Source: Chloroflexota bacterium | GTDB lineage: Bacteria; Chloroflexota; Dormibacteria; Dormibacterales; Dormibacteraceae | DNA length: 20,141 nucleotides | Direction of reading: 5' to 3' | Assembly: GCA_005880175.1 (NCBI GenBank) | Contig: VBJR01000247.1 | Span: 1 to 20,141 of the forward strand | Part shown: piece by piece, positions 14,368-20,141 of the stretch | Layout: the number at the start of each line of letters is the position of its first letter | Numbering within the stretch: position 1 is the stretch's first letter | Translations under genes and position numbers: made by a program | Notes under the pieces: model-generated | What the model saw: only the letters and a program-made list of their open reading frames with translations | Databases searched by the model: none | What the model was told of the DNA's origin: nothing

Positions 14368-15399
14368 ATGAGCGCGCCGCTCAGCACCACGCTGGTCGGC
14401 AGCTACCCGCAGCCGGAGTGGCTGGTGGACCGCCGGCTGCTGCGCTCGCGCATGCCCGTGCGGGTGCGGGCCAGCGACCTGTGGCGGGTCCCCGCCGAGC
14501 TGCTGGAGCAGGCCCAGGACGACGCGACGGTGCTCGCGCTGCGCGACATGGAGCGGGCGGGGATCGACGTGGTCACCGACGGCGAGATCCGGCGCGAGAG
14601 CTACTCGAACCGGTTCGCGACCGCGCTGGACGGAATGGACGTCGAGAACCCCGGGGTGGTGCCGGGCCGGACCGGGCGGCCGACGCAGGTGCCGCGCGTC
14701 ACCGGGCCGATCCGGCGCCGCGAGCCGGTGCTCGTCCGCGACGTCCGGTTCGCCCGGGCGAACACCGACCGGCCGCTCCGCGTCACCGTGCCGGGGCCGT
14801 TCACGATGGCGCAGCAGTGCCAGGACGACCACTACGGCGACGAGCGGGCGCTGGCCATGGACCTCGCGGCGGCGGTGAACGCCGAGGTGAAGGACCTCGA
14901 GGCGGCCGGCGCCGACGTGGTCCAGATCGACGAGCCGTACCTGCAGGCCCGGCCCGAGCGCGCCCGCGTCTTCGCGCTGGAGGCGATCGAGCGGGCGCTG
15001 GACGGCGCGCGCGGGCCGACCGCGCTGCACACCTGCTTCGGCTACGCGTACGTCGTGCGCGACCGGCCCGACGGCTACCCGTTCCTGGACGAGCTGGCCG
15101 ACTGCGCGGCGGACCAGGTGTCGATCGAGTCGGCCCAGCAGCGGCTGGACCCGGCGATCGCGCGCCGGCTCGGCCGCAAGACGGTGATCCTGGGCGTGCT
15201 GGACCTGGCCGACGAGAGCCCGGCGGAGTCGCCGGAGGAGGTCGCGAGCCGGATCCGGGCCGCCCTGGCCCACGTGGAGCCCGAGCGCCTGATGCTGGCC
15301 CCCGACTGCGGGATGAAGTACCTGCCGCGGGACGTGGCGCTGGGCAAGCTGCGGGCGCTCGTCGCCGGCCGCGACCTGGTGCGTGACGAGCTGGCTTGA
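14368..15399 (+). CDS. MetE-family (cobalamin-independent methionine synthase C-terminal-like) methyltransferase
   Basis: A 343-aa protein that matches only the C-terminal catalytic barrel of MetE, with no N-terminal half. It begins TTLVGSYPQPEWLVDRR and has VVTDGEIRRESY and VPGPFTMAQQ, then QIDEPYL (Glu189). Probable zinc ligands are His221 and Cys223 (LHTCFGY), Glu254 (SIES) and Cys314 (APDCGMKYLP). This family moves methyl or alkyl groups onto thiols. Members include true methionine synthases of the short type and enzymes such as epoxyalkane:coenzyme M transferase. Placement next to an IclR regulator and an MFS permease suggests breakdown of a methylated or alkylated small molecule rather than ordinary methionine synthesis; that is inference. 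No Shine-Dalgarno is visible because the start abuts the operator-like site. Confidence 0.85.
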   Translation: MSAPLSTTLVGSYPQPEWLVDRRLLRSRMPVRVRASDLWRVPAELLEQAQDDATVLALRDMERAGIDVVTDGEIRRESYSNRFATALDGMDVENPGVVPGRTGRPTQVPRVTGPIRRREPVLVRDVRFARANTDRPLRVTVPGPFTMAQQCQDDHYGDERALAMDLAAAVNAEVKDLEAAGADVVQIDEPYLQARPERARVFALEAIERALDGARGPTALHTCFGYAYVVRDRPDGYPFLDELADCAADQVSIESAQQRLDPAIARRLGRKTVILGVLDLADESPAESPEEVASRIRAALAHVEPERLMLAPDCGMKYLPRDVALGKLRALVAGRDLVRDELA

Positions 15400-15424
15400 C
15401 AATCTACCGTCCGGTCGGTCTAAT
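15396..15424 (+). promoter_or_regulatory. Promoter with embedded TetR-type operator
   Basis: TTGACA (15396-15401) and TCTAAT (15419-15424) are separated by exactly 17 bp, the best sigma-70-like promoter in the window. The TGA stop of the MetE-like gene lies inside the -35 box. The spacer holds ACCGTCCGGTCGGT (15406-15419), a 14-bp palindrome with one mismatched pair, typical of TetR-family sites. It most likely lets the downstream TetR regulator repress itself. The leader to the gene is about 155 nt and includes a purine-rich AGGGAGAGGAAAGGAGAG stretch with no start codon at the right distance. Confidence 0.75.
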
Positions 15425-15586
15425 TGGAGCCGCGGAGGCGCGGCGCGGGAAGCGCCGGCGGATCCGGTCCGGCCCGTGGGGAGGGAGAGGAAAGGAGAGA
15501 GCCAGCGTCGCGCTGGACCGGAACGGACGGGCCCTGGCCGGACCCGGAGTCGGAGCGGCCCGCCGCGCCCCACGTCACGACTGAAG

Positions 15587-16219
15587 GTGGCTGAAGCGAA
15601 GGCGGTGCGGCGACGGCCCGGCCGTCCCCGGCAGGAGGGACCGAGCCCGGTCTACCTGGAGCGGCGGGAGGAGATCCTGGCCCGGGCGAGCGAGGTGTTC
15701 GACGTCAAGGGCTACGACGCGGGCACGCTGGAAGATGTCGCGCAGGCCATGGGCATGCGCAAGGCCGGCCTCTACCACTACGTCAGCTCCAAGTCCGAGC
15801 TCCTGTTCCTGCTGTTCGACCGGGCCTGGGAGCTCGGCTTCCAGCGCATGGCCGGCGTCGAGGAGATCGCCGACCCGGCCGAGCGGCTGGCGGAGGTGAT
15901 CCGCCGGCACGTGAGCCTGATCGCGGAGCGCAAGAGCCTGTTCACGGTGTTCCTCGGGCGCCGGCCCCTGTTCGACGAGGACGGCGAGCGCGCGTTCCTG
16001 GAGAAGGAGCGCCGGTACGTCGGCATCTTCGCGCGGGCCGTGCGCGACGCGGCGGCGGCGGGGCTGATCCCGCCGGTCGACCCCCGTCTGGGCGCGATGG
16101 CGCTGCTGGGCATGACGAGCTGGGTCTACAAGTGGTACGACCCGGCCACGGCGACGGCGGAGCGGATCGGCGACGAGTTCGTCCGGCTGGTGCTGGGGCC
16201 GCGGCCGGCGGCCGGGTAG
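15587..16219 (+). CDS. TetR/AcrR-family transcriptional regulator
   Basis: TetR-type repressor, 210 aa. The N-terminal helix-turn-helix is clear: RREEILARASEVFDVKGYDAGTLEDVAQAMGMRKAGLYHYVSSKSELL in sequence, residues about 27-73 (key part TLEDVAQAMGMRKAGLYHYV). The C-terminal ligand domain ends with LLGMTSWVYKWYDP, a pattern seen in the KstR2/FadR-like group that often senses acyl-CoA compounds. That ligand suggestion is tentative. The start is uncertain: GTG 15587 has only a weak upstream GAAG, GTG 15605 is a shorter option, and the frame stays open upstream. The basic stretch RRRPGRPRQ precedes the helix-turn-helix. A promoter with its probable operator lies at 15396-15424. Confidence 0.9.
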   Translation: MAEAKAVRRRPGRPRQEGPSPVYLERREEILARASEVFDVKGYDAGTLEDVAQAMGMRKAGLYHYVSSKSELLFLLFDRAWELGFQRMAGVEEIADPAERLAEVIRRHVSLIAERKSLFTVFLGRRPLFDEDGERAFLEKERRYVGIFARAVRDAAAAGLIPPVDPRLGAMALLGMTSWVYKWYDPATATAERIGDEFVRLVLGPRPAAG

Positions 16220-16249
16220 TCGCCGGCGGCTCCGCCGCACCGGCCGCCG

Positions 16250-16262
16250 TATCCTGGGCTTT
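16250..16262 (+). promoter_or_regulatory. Possible -10 for a leaderless transcript
   Basis: TATCCT (16250-16255) ends 7 bases before the GTG at 16263, and there is no Shine-Dalgarno. This spacing fits transcription starting at or next to the start codon. No convincing -35 is seen. Confidence 0.35.
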
Positions 16263-17270
16263 GTGGCCACCTTCCAGACGTTCGTCGGGACTCGCGCCGG
16301 GGTCGTGCGCCTGAACGGCGGCGCTCGGCCGCTCGGGCTGGCGGACCACCGCATCAGCGCCATCCACGCCTTCCGGGCCGGTTCGGGCGACGTCGCCCTC
16401 CTGGCCGGGAGCTACGGCCAGGGGCTGTTCCGCAGCGCCGACGAGGGCCGGACGTGGGCACTGGTCGGCGACGGGATGACGGCGCCGGCCGCCCGGACGA
16501 TCGGGCCGGACCCGCTGGTGCCGGGCACGATCCTGTGCGGCACGGAGCCGGCGCGGCTGTTCCGCAGCGCCGACGAGGGGGTGACCTGGACCGAGCTGGA
16601 CGGCGTCCGCGCGCTGCCGGTCCACGAGGAGTGGTACCTGCCCTACTCGCCGCGAGCCGGCGCCGTGCGCAACGTCTACGCGCCCCCGAGCGGCGGTGGC
16701 GTGCTGCTGGCGGCGGTCGAGGTGGGCGGGCTGCTGCGCAGCGCGGACGGCGGGGCGACGTGGGCGATCGGCCAGATCGGGCCCAACGACGACATCCACC
16801 AGATCACGGGCGACCCGAGCGACCCCGAGCTGCTGTGGAGCTCGCTCGGCTACGCGGCGCTGCGGTCCCGGCAGCGGGGCCAGGGCGCGCCGCCGCTGGG
16901 CGGCGTCGGCCGCTCGCGCGACGGCGGCGCCACGTGGACGGTGCTGCACACCGACTACACGCGGTCGGCGATCGTCCCGCCGGCCCGGCCGGAGGTGCTC
17001 CTGGCCGGCCCGGCGCCCGAGGTGGGCCGGAACGGGCGGATCGTGGTCTCGGCCGACCAGGGCGAGTCGTGGGAGGCGGCCGCCGCCGGGATCGAAACCC
17101 CGATGCCGGACATGGTCGAGCTGTTCGTGCCGGCGCCCGACGGCTCGGTCTACGCGGTGTGCTCGGGCGGCCGCCTGCTGCGCGCGGCGCCGGACGAGTG
17201 GCGATGGGGCTCGGCGCTCCCGGCCGGCCAGGCGGACGACGCGGTGTCGGTGAGCTTCCTGGAGGGCTGA
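16263..17270 (+). CDS. Asp-box (BNR-type) beta-propeller protein
   Basis: A 335-aa protein built of Asp-box repeats, the S-x-D-x-G-x-T-W loops found in sialidases, sortilin/VPS10 and YCF48-like propellers. Five are readable: SADEGRTW (58-65), SADEGVTW (102-109), SADGGATW (160-167), SRDGGATW (218-225) and SADQGESW (263-270). They lie about 45-58 residues apart, as expected for successive propeller blades. There is no signal peptide or membrane segment, so it is probably cytosolic. Sialidase catalytic residues were not identified, and no enzyme activity is claimed. GTG 16263 gives the natural start MATFQTFVGTRAGV. It follows the TetR gene by 43 bases. The function is unknown. Confidence 0.85.
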   Translation: MATFQTFVGTRAGVVRLNGGARPLGLADHRISAIHAFRAGSGDVALLAGSYGQGLFRSADEGRTWALVGDGMTAPAARTIGPDPLVPGTILCGTEPARLFRSADEGVTWTELDGVRALPVHEEWYLPYSPRAGAVRNVYAPPSGGGVLLAAVEVGGLLRSADGGATWAIGQIGPNDDIHQITGDPSDPELLWSSLGYAALRSRQRGQGAPPLGGVGRSRDGGATWTVLHTDYTRSAIVPPARPEVLLAGPAPEVGRNGRIVVSADQGESWEAAAAGIETPMPDMVELFVPAPDGSVYAVCSGGRLLRAAPDEWRWGSALPAGQADDAVSVSFLEG

Positions 17271-17323
17271 CGCCGGCGCCTCCGGGCTCATTGTCCGTTT
17301 TTTGTCCGCCTGCGGCCGCCACC

Positions 17324-17578
17324 ATGGCGGCGGTGAACAGGCCGCGGATCAACCCGAGTCGACACTTCCTGGTCGAGATGCAGCTCGACGACATCTCCTG
17401 GGACGAGGTGGCGGCGGCATGGCAACATTGCGAGTTGGACCGGGAGTCGCGCGACCACCCGGGCTTTCGTGTTCGCACGTCGCCGACGCTGCCCGATGGG
17501 TCGCGTGTTAGCGTGGTTGGCAGGGTGCACCAGGACGGCATGGCGCTCGACCTGATCACCACCTGGAGGTCGCGGTAA
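17324..17578 (+). CDS. Small DUF4258-like protein
   Basis: An 84-aa protein with a pattern like DUF4258: SRHFLVEMQLDDISWDEVAAAW resembles the H-x-x-x-R/Q-M...I-s-x-x-E-V helix of that family, followed by strands around RVSVVGRVHQDGMALDLITTW. The match is from memory and is moderate. DUF4258 genes often pair with DUF2283 genes, and a DUF2283 gene follows here after two bases, which supports the call. Such pairs resemble toxin-antitoxin modules, but no activity can be read from the sequence. GTG 17333 is an alternative start. No clear Shine-Dalgarno is seen. The upstream 17291-17308 stretch has a T-run and a doubled TTGTCCG, unusual in this GC-rich DNA. Confidence 0.65.
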   Translation: MAAVNRPRINPSRHFLVEMQLDDISWDEVAAAWQHCELDRESRDHPGFRVRTSPTLPDGSRVSVVGRVHQDGMALDLITTWRSR

Positions 17579-17580
17579 GC

Positions 17581-17838
17581 ATGAACGTGAGCATCGATCG
17601 GTTCGCCGACGCTGCGAGGATCCGCTTCGGCGCGGAGACGCCGGTGCCCGGCGGCAGCCGGGAGGTGGCGCCCGGCGTGCGCCTCGACTTCGACGAGAAC
17701 GGCGACGCCGTCGCCATCGAGATCCTCGGGCTCACGCGGCGCGGGCTGGACCCGCGCGAGGTCAGCGTGACCGTCTCGACGGCCGACGACGTCGAGCCTC
17801 TGCCCGACGACCACCCGGCCAACAGGGCGCTCGCGTAG
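17581..17838 (+). CDS. DUF2283 family protein
   Basis: An 85-aa protein with the DUF2283 layout: a start like SIDRFADAARIRF, then REVAPGVRLDFDENGDAVAIEILGL, where the family has E-x-x-P-G-v-x-l-D-y-d-x-x-G-x-v-x-G-I-E-I-L. The final 30 residues (PREVSVTVSTADDVEPLPDD) are a less conserved acidic tail. It begins two bases after the preceding gene's stop, with GGAGGT about 10-13 bases upstream inside that gene, so the two are one transcription unit. If the pair is a toxin-antitoxin-like module, this acidic member would be the better antitoxin candidate; that is inference only. Confidence 0.8.
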   Translation: MNVSIDRFADAARIRFGAETPVPGGSREVAPGVRLDFDENGDAVAIEILGLTRRGLDPREVSVTVSTADDVEPLPDDHPANRALA

Positions 17839-17878
17839 GCGACCAACCTGCCGATCTCGGTCGGCTGAGGCCGCGCCG

Positions 17879-17914
17879 GCGAGCGCCGGGGTGGCCGTGG
17901 CGGCCGGCGCTCGC
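17879..17914 (+). terminator. 11-bp inverted repeat after the DUF2283 gene
   Basis: GCGAGCGCCGG (17879-17889) and CCGGCGCTCGC (17904-17914) form a perfect 11-bp stem with a 14-nt loop, 40 bases after the DUF2283 stop. It lacks a T-tract; the following bases are GCATAATCC. It could end the upstream unit or be the first hairpin of the proS leader. Confidence 0.5.
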
Positions 17915-17932
17915 GCATAATCCACACGCAAC

Positions 17933-18007
17933 ATGGAGCAGACGGCCATCCGCACCGACCCGACCGAGCTGGCCTGGGCAGGGGCGGCCGCGCCGTGCCC
18001 TAGGTAG
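17933..18007 (+). CDS. Possible 24-codon leader ORF before proS
   Basis: An ATG at 17933 opens MEQTAIRTDPTELAWAGAAA followed by four more residues (PCPR) and TAG. CATAAT (17916-17921), a good -10 match, ends 11 bases before the ATG, and no Shine-Dalgarno is present, so translation would be near-leaderless. Three of 24 codons are proline (10, 21, 23), two of them at the very end. The first proS-leader hairpin starts on the base after its stop. This placement is what a proline-sensing leader peptide would need, but the proline content is modest and chance is a fair explanation. Confidence 0.25.
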   Translation: MEQTAIRTDPTELAWAGAAAPCPR

Positions 18008-18063
18008 CCCGCGCGGAGATCGGCTTCGGCGCGGGCGTTCGAGGCACCTCACCGGATCGAACG
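18008..18063 (+). promoter_or_regulatory. Tandem hairpins in the proS leader
   Basis: Two perfect 7-bp stems lie back to back: CCCGCGC (18008-18014) / GCGCGGG (18029-18035) and CGTTCGA (18036-18042) / TCGAACG (18057-18063). Each has a 14-nt loop. The first loop contains GAGATCGGC (18016-18024), fully complementary to GCCGATCTC at 17850-17858. The proS Shine-Dalgarno (GGGGAG, 18073-18078) lies just downstream. No T-box consensus is visible. The layout suggests a cis-regulatory leader for proS; the mechanism is not known. Confidence 0.45.
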
Positions 18064-18084
18064 AACACACCTGGGGAGACCACG

Positions 18085-19566
18085 ATGACCGAGACCACAA
18101 TGACGGCGGAGACCAACGAAGGCGGCGGCTACGTCAAGGACATCACCCGGATGTCCGACGACTTCGATCGCTGGTACACCGACGTCGTCCGCAAGGCGGA
18201 GCTCGCCGACTACACGCCGGTCCGCGGCTGCATGGTCATTCGCCCGTACGGCTACGCCATCTGGGAGCGCATCCAGCGGGCGTTCGACGACATGATCAAG
18301 GCCAGCGGGCACGAGAACGCCTACTTCCCGCTCCTCATCCCGGAGGAGCTCTTCATGAAGGAGGCCGAGCACGTCGAGGGCTTCACGCCGGAGGTGGCCT
18401 GGGTCACCGAGGCGGGCAAGCACGGCAAGCTCGACCAGCGCCTCGCCATCCGGCCGACCAGCGAGACGATCATCGGCACGGTGATGCGACGGTACATCCA
18501 CTCCCACCGCGACCTGCCGCAGCTCATCAACCAGTGGTGCAACGTCCTCCGGTGGGAGATGCGGACCCGCCTCTTCCTGCGCACGGCCGAGTTCCTCTGG
18601 CAGGAGGGCCACACGTTCCACGCCACGGCTCGCGAGGCCCAGGAGGAGGTCGACCTGATCCTGGGCTACTATCGCCAGCTCTCCGAGGAGTGGATGGCGG
18701 TCCCGGTCCTCGCCGGCATGAAGAGCGAGAGCGAGAAGTTCGCCGGCGCCGTCTACAGCAAGAGCACCGAGGCGATGATGCGCGACGGGCTGGCCCTCCA
18801 GACCGGCACCTCGCACTTCTTCGGCCAGAACTTCAGCCGCGCGTACGACATTTCGTTCACCAACAGCGAGAACCAGCGCGAACTCTGCCACACCACCTCA
18901 TGGGGCATCTCGACCCGCCAGATCGGCGCCGTGATCATGGCCCACGGCGACGACGCCGGGCTGATCCTGCCGCCGCGGCTGGCGCCGGTCCAGGTCGTGG
19001 TCGTGCCGATCTACCGCGACGCGGCCGGCCGCGAGCTGGTCGCGGACTTCATCGCGACCTGGAGGGGACGAGTCGAGGCCGAGGGCGTCCGCCTGAAGGT
19101 GGACTGGTCGGAGGGCCGCCCGGGCGAGAAGTTCAACCACTGGGAGCTGAAGGGCGTGCCGATCCGGCTCGAGGTCGGGCCGCGGGACGTCGAGGCGCGC
19201 CAGGTGACCATGGTGGACCGGCTGAACCGGCAGAAGCGCCCGGTCCCGTCGATCGGGCTGCACGAGGCGGTCCGCGACGAGCTGGTCCGGTTCCAGCGGG
19301 CGCTGTACGAGCGGGCCCGCGACTTCCGCGACGCCAACACGTTCGAGGTGGCCACCCTGGCCGAGCTGGTCGAGCACTACCGTGAGGGCACCGGCTTCGT
19401 CTGGGCCCCGTGGTGCGAGAGCGCCGAGTGCGAGGCCCGGGTCAAGGAGGAGACGGGCGGGGTCACGACGCGCAACCTCGACGCGGACGCCCGGCTGGAG
19501 GGGGCCACCTGCCTCGTCTGCGGGCAGCCGGCAGCTCGTAAGGTCGTGTTCGCAAGGGCCTACTGA
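18085..19566 (+). CDS. proS: Prolyl-tRNA synthetase, type 3 (archaeal/Thermus-like)
   Basis: Class II prolyl-tRNA synthetase, 493 aa, which charges tRNA-Pro. It is the short ProS type found in archaea, eukaryotes, Thermus and some Chloroflexota, without the editing insertion of the E. coli type. Visible blocks: DFDRWYTDVVRKAELADYTPVRGC, FPLLIPEELFMKEAEHVEGF, RPTSETIIG, LINQWCNVLRWEMRTRLFLRTAEFLWQEGH (motif 2 region), and GISTRQIGAVIMAHGDD (motif 3). The C-terminal zinc domain has Cys444, Cys449, Cys476 and Cys479, and the protein ends in Tyr493, the conserved terminal residue of this type. ATG 18085 has GGGGAG 6 bases upstream. The hairpin-rich 246-bp leader suggests regulation. Confidence 0.97.
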   Translation: MTETTMTAETNEGGGYVKDITRMSDDFDRWYTDVVRKAELADYTPVRGCMVIRPYGYAIWERIQRAFDDMIKASGHENAYFPLLIPEELFMKEAEHVEGFTPEVAWVTEAGKHGKLDQRLAIRPTSETIIGTVMRRYIHSHRDLPQLINQWCNVLRWEMRTRLFLRTAEFLWQEGHTFHATAREAQEEVDLILGYYRQLSEEWMAVPVLAGMKSESEKFAGAVYSKSTEAMMRDGLALQTGTSHFFGQNFSRAYDISFTNSENQRELCHTTSWGISTRQIGAVIMAHGDDAGLILPPRLAPVQVVVVPIYRDAAGRELVADFIATWRGRVEAEGVRLKVDWSEGRPGEKFNHWELKGVPIRLEVGPRDVEARQVTMVDRLNRQKRPVPSIGLHEAVRDELVRFQRALYERARDFRDANTFEVATLAELVEHYREGTGFVWAPWCESAECEARVKEETGGVTTRNLDADARLEGATCLVCGQPAARKVVFARAY

Positions 19567-19602
19567 TGCCGGATCCAACCGAAGCCTGTCCGAGCGGTGG
19601 CC

Positions 19603-19638
19603 TTCGGCAGAGTGGTCCCGGCTAGATTCGGCAGAGTG
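19603..19638 (+). repeat. 12-bp direct repeat between proS and the relA-type gene
   Basis: TTCGGCAGAGTG occurs at 19603-19614 and again at 19627-19638, a 24-base period. TAGATT (19623-19628) between them is a possible -10. The first copy also forms the right arm of an imperfect stem with CCGAAGCC (about 19579-19586), which may act as the proS terminator. This may be a two-site operator or promoter for the downstream gene. Confidence 0.5.
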
Positions 19639-19670
19639 ACCGGAGCGAAAAAACGGTAAGAACAAACGAA

Positions 19671-20141
19671 GTGGTGAGCATCTCGGAACTGCTGCGTATC
19701 GCGGATCACCTCGCTCCCGCCGACCGGGAGCTGGTCCAGCGGGCGTATGCACGCGCGTCCGAGGCTCACGTCGGACAGCACCGGATCTCCGGCGAGGAGT
19801 TCGTGGAGCACCCGCTCCAGGTCGCGCGCATCCTCGCCGACATCGGCCTGGACGCCCAGACGCTGGCCGCCGCCCTCCTCCACGACACGGTCGAGGACAC
19901 CGAGCTGACGCTGGACGAGGTCGAGGCCGAGTTCGGCAGCGGGGTCGCCCGCCTCGTCGAGGGGGCGACCAAGCTCACGCGCATCGAGTTCCGCTCCGAC
20001 CAGCAGCTCCAGGCGGAGAACATCCGCCGGATGCTGCTGGCGATGGCGGACGACATCCGCGTCGTCCTGATCAAGCTGGCCGACCGGCTCCACAACATGC
20101 GCACGCTGGACGCCCTGCCCGAGCCGCGGCGGCACCGGATC
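19671..20141 (+). CDS. relA: RelA/SpoT-family (p)ppGpp synthetase/hydrolase, 5' part
   Basis: The N-terminal 157 codons of a RelA/SpoT homologue, cut by the window's right edge. The HD hydrolase domain is clear: H.GQHRISGEEFVEHPLQVARIL, AAALLHDTVEDTELTLDEVEAEFG, ARLVEGATKLTRI, and VVLIKLADRLHNMRTLDALP. The HD pair in LLHD is intact, so the protein probably hydrolyses (p)ppGpp and, if it has the usual length, also makes it; the synthetase, TGS and ACT domains lie beyond the window. GTG 19671 or GTG 19674 is the start. An upstream GTG (19636) stops after a few codons. No strong Shine-Dalgarno is seen, but the leader is A-rich. Confidence 0.92.
   Translation, partial: MVSISELLRIADHLAPADRELVQRAYARASEAHVGQHRISGEEFVEHPLQVARILADIGLDAQTLAAALLHDTVEDTELTLDEVEAEFGSGVARLVEGATKLTRIEFRSDQQLQAENIRRMLLAMADDIRVVLIKLADRLHNMRTLDALPEPRRHRI

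Noticed and set aside
17272..17303. CCGG-CGCCT-CCGG stem followed by a T-run as a terminator for the Asp-box gene.
   Set aside because: The stem is only 4 bp and the T-run begins more than 10 bases after it, so it does not have intrinsic terminator geometry.
17312..17327. GCGGCCGCCACCATGG, which matches a NotI site followed by a Kozak start and NcoI site, as in cloning vectors.
   Set aside because: The sequence on both sides continues as ordinary GC-rich genomic DNA with a DUF4258-like gene and a natural DUF2283 partner, and no other vector sequence is seen. In such GC-rich DNA this is most simply coincidence.
17884..17903. GGGGTGGCCGTGGCGG, reminiscent of the T-box GGGTGG.ACCGCG motif before proS.
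   Set aside because: It lacks the ACC that makes the T-box bulge, lies within the loop of an 11-bp stem, and none of the other T-box elements is present.

Overview
The window is a very GC-rich bacterial chromosome segment, read almost entirely on the + strand. It opens inside dprA and runs through a conserved housekeeping block: dprA (partial), topA, rpsB, tsf, pyrH, frr, uppS, cdsA, dxr, rseP, ispG. It closes with proS and the 5' end of a relA/spoT-type gene. This gene order, a single-core short EF-Ts, a Dxr with the RPVDSEHSAIWQC signature, a type-3 (archaeal/Thermus-like) prolyl-tRNA synthetase ending in Tyr, and an F420-type luciferase-like oxidoreductase together suggest a Chloroflexota lineage. 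That assignment is inferred from sequence memory, not from a search.

Region 1-4759 holds DNA uptake (dprA), topology (topA) and translation (rpsB, tsf), with a promoter and a structured leader in front of rpsB. Region 4760-11397 holds nucleotide, translation, envelope and isoprenoid genes: pyrH, frr, uppS, cdsA, dxr, rseP and ispG. Dxr and IspG belong to the MEP pathway, whose product feeds UppS. CdsA makes CDP-diacylglycerol, and RseP is a membrane site-2 protease. Three copies of one dispersed GC-rich element sit in this block, each starting a few bases after a stop codon (pyrH, frr, rseP). Three genes here (cdsA, dxr, ispG) appear to lack short conserved stretches near their N-termini.

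Region 11400-17838 looks like an accessory insert between ispG and proS. It contains an F420-dependent-type oxidoreductase, an IclR regulator, an MFS transporter on the - strand, a MetE-family methyltransferase, a TetR regulator with a clear promoter/operator, an Asp-box beta-propeller protein, and a small DUF4258-like/DUF2283 pair. A 15-bp IclR-type palindrome at the iclR start has a close match abutting the start codon of the MetE-like gene, in the divergent MFS/MetE promoter region. This suggests one small regulon.

Region 17839-20141 has a 246-bp gap with three hairpins and a possible 24-codon ORF ahead of proS, then proS, a short gap with a 12-bp direct repeat, and the relA/spoT-type gene cut by the window edge. 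No rRNA, tRNA, CRISPR array, transposase or phage gene was seen. No stretch longer than 300 bases lacks a gene.
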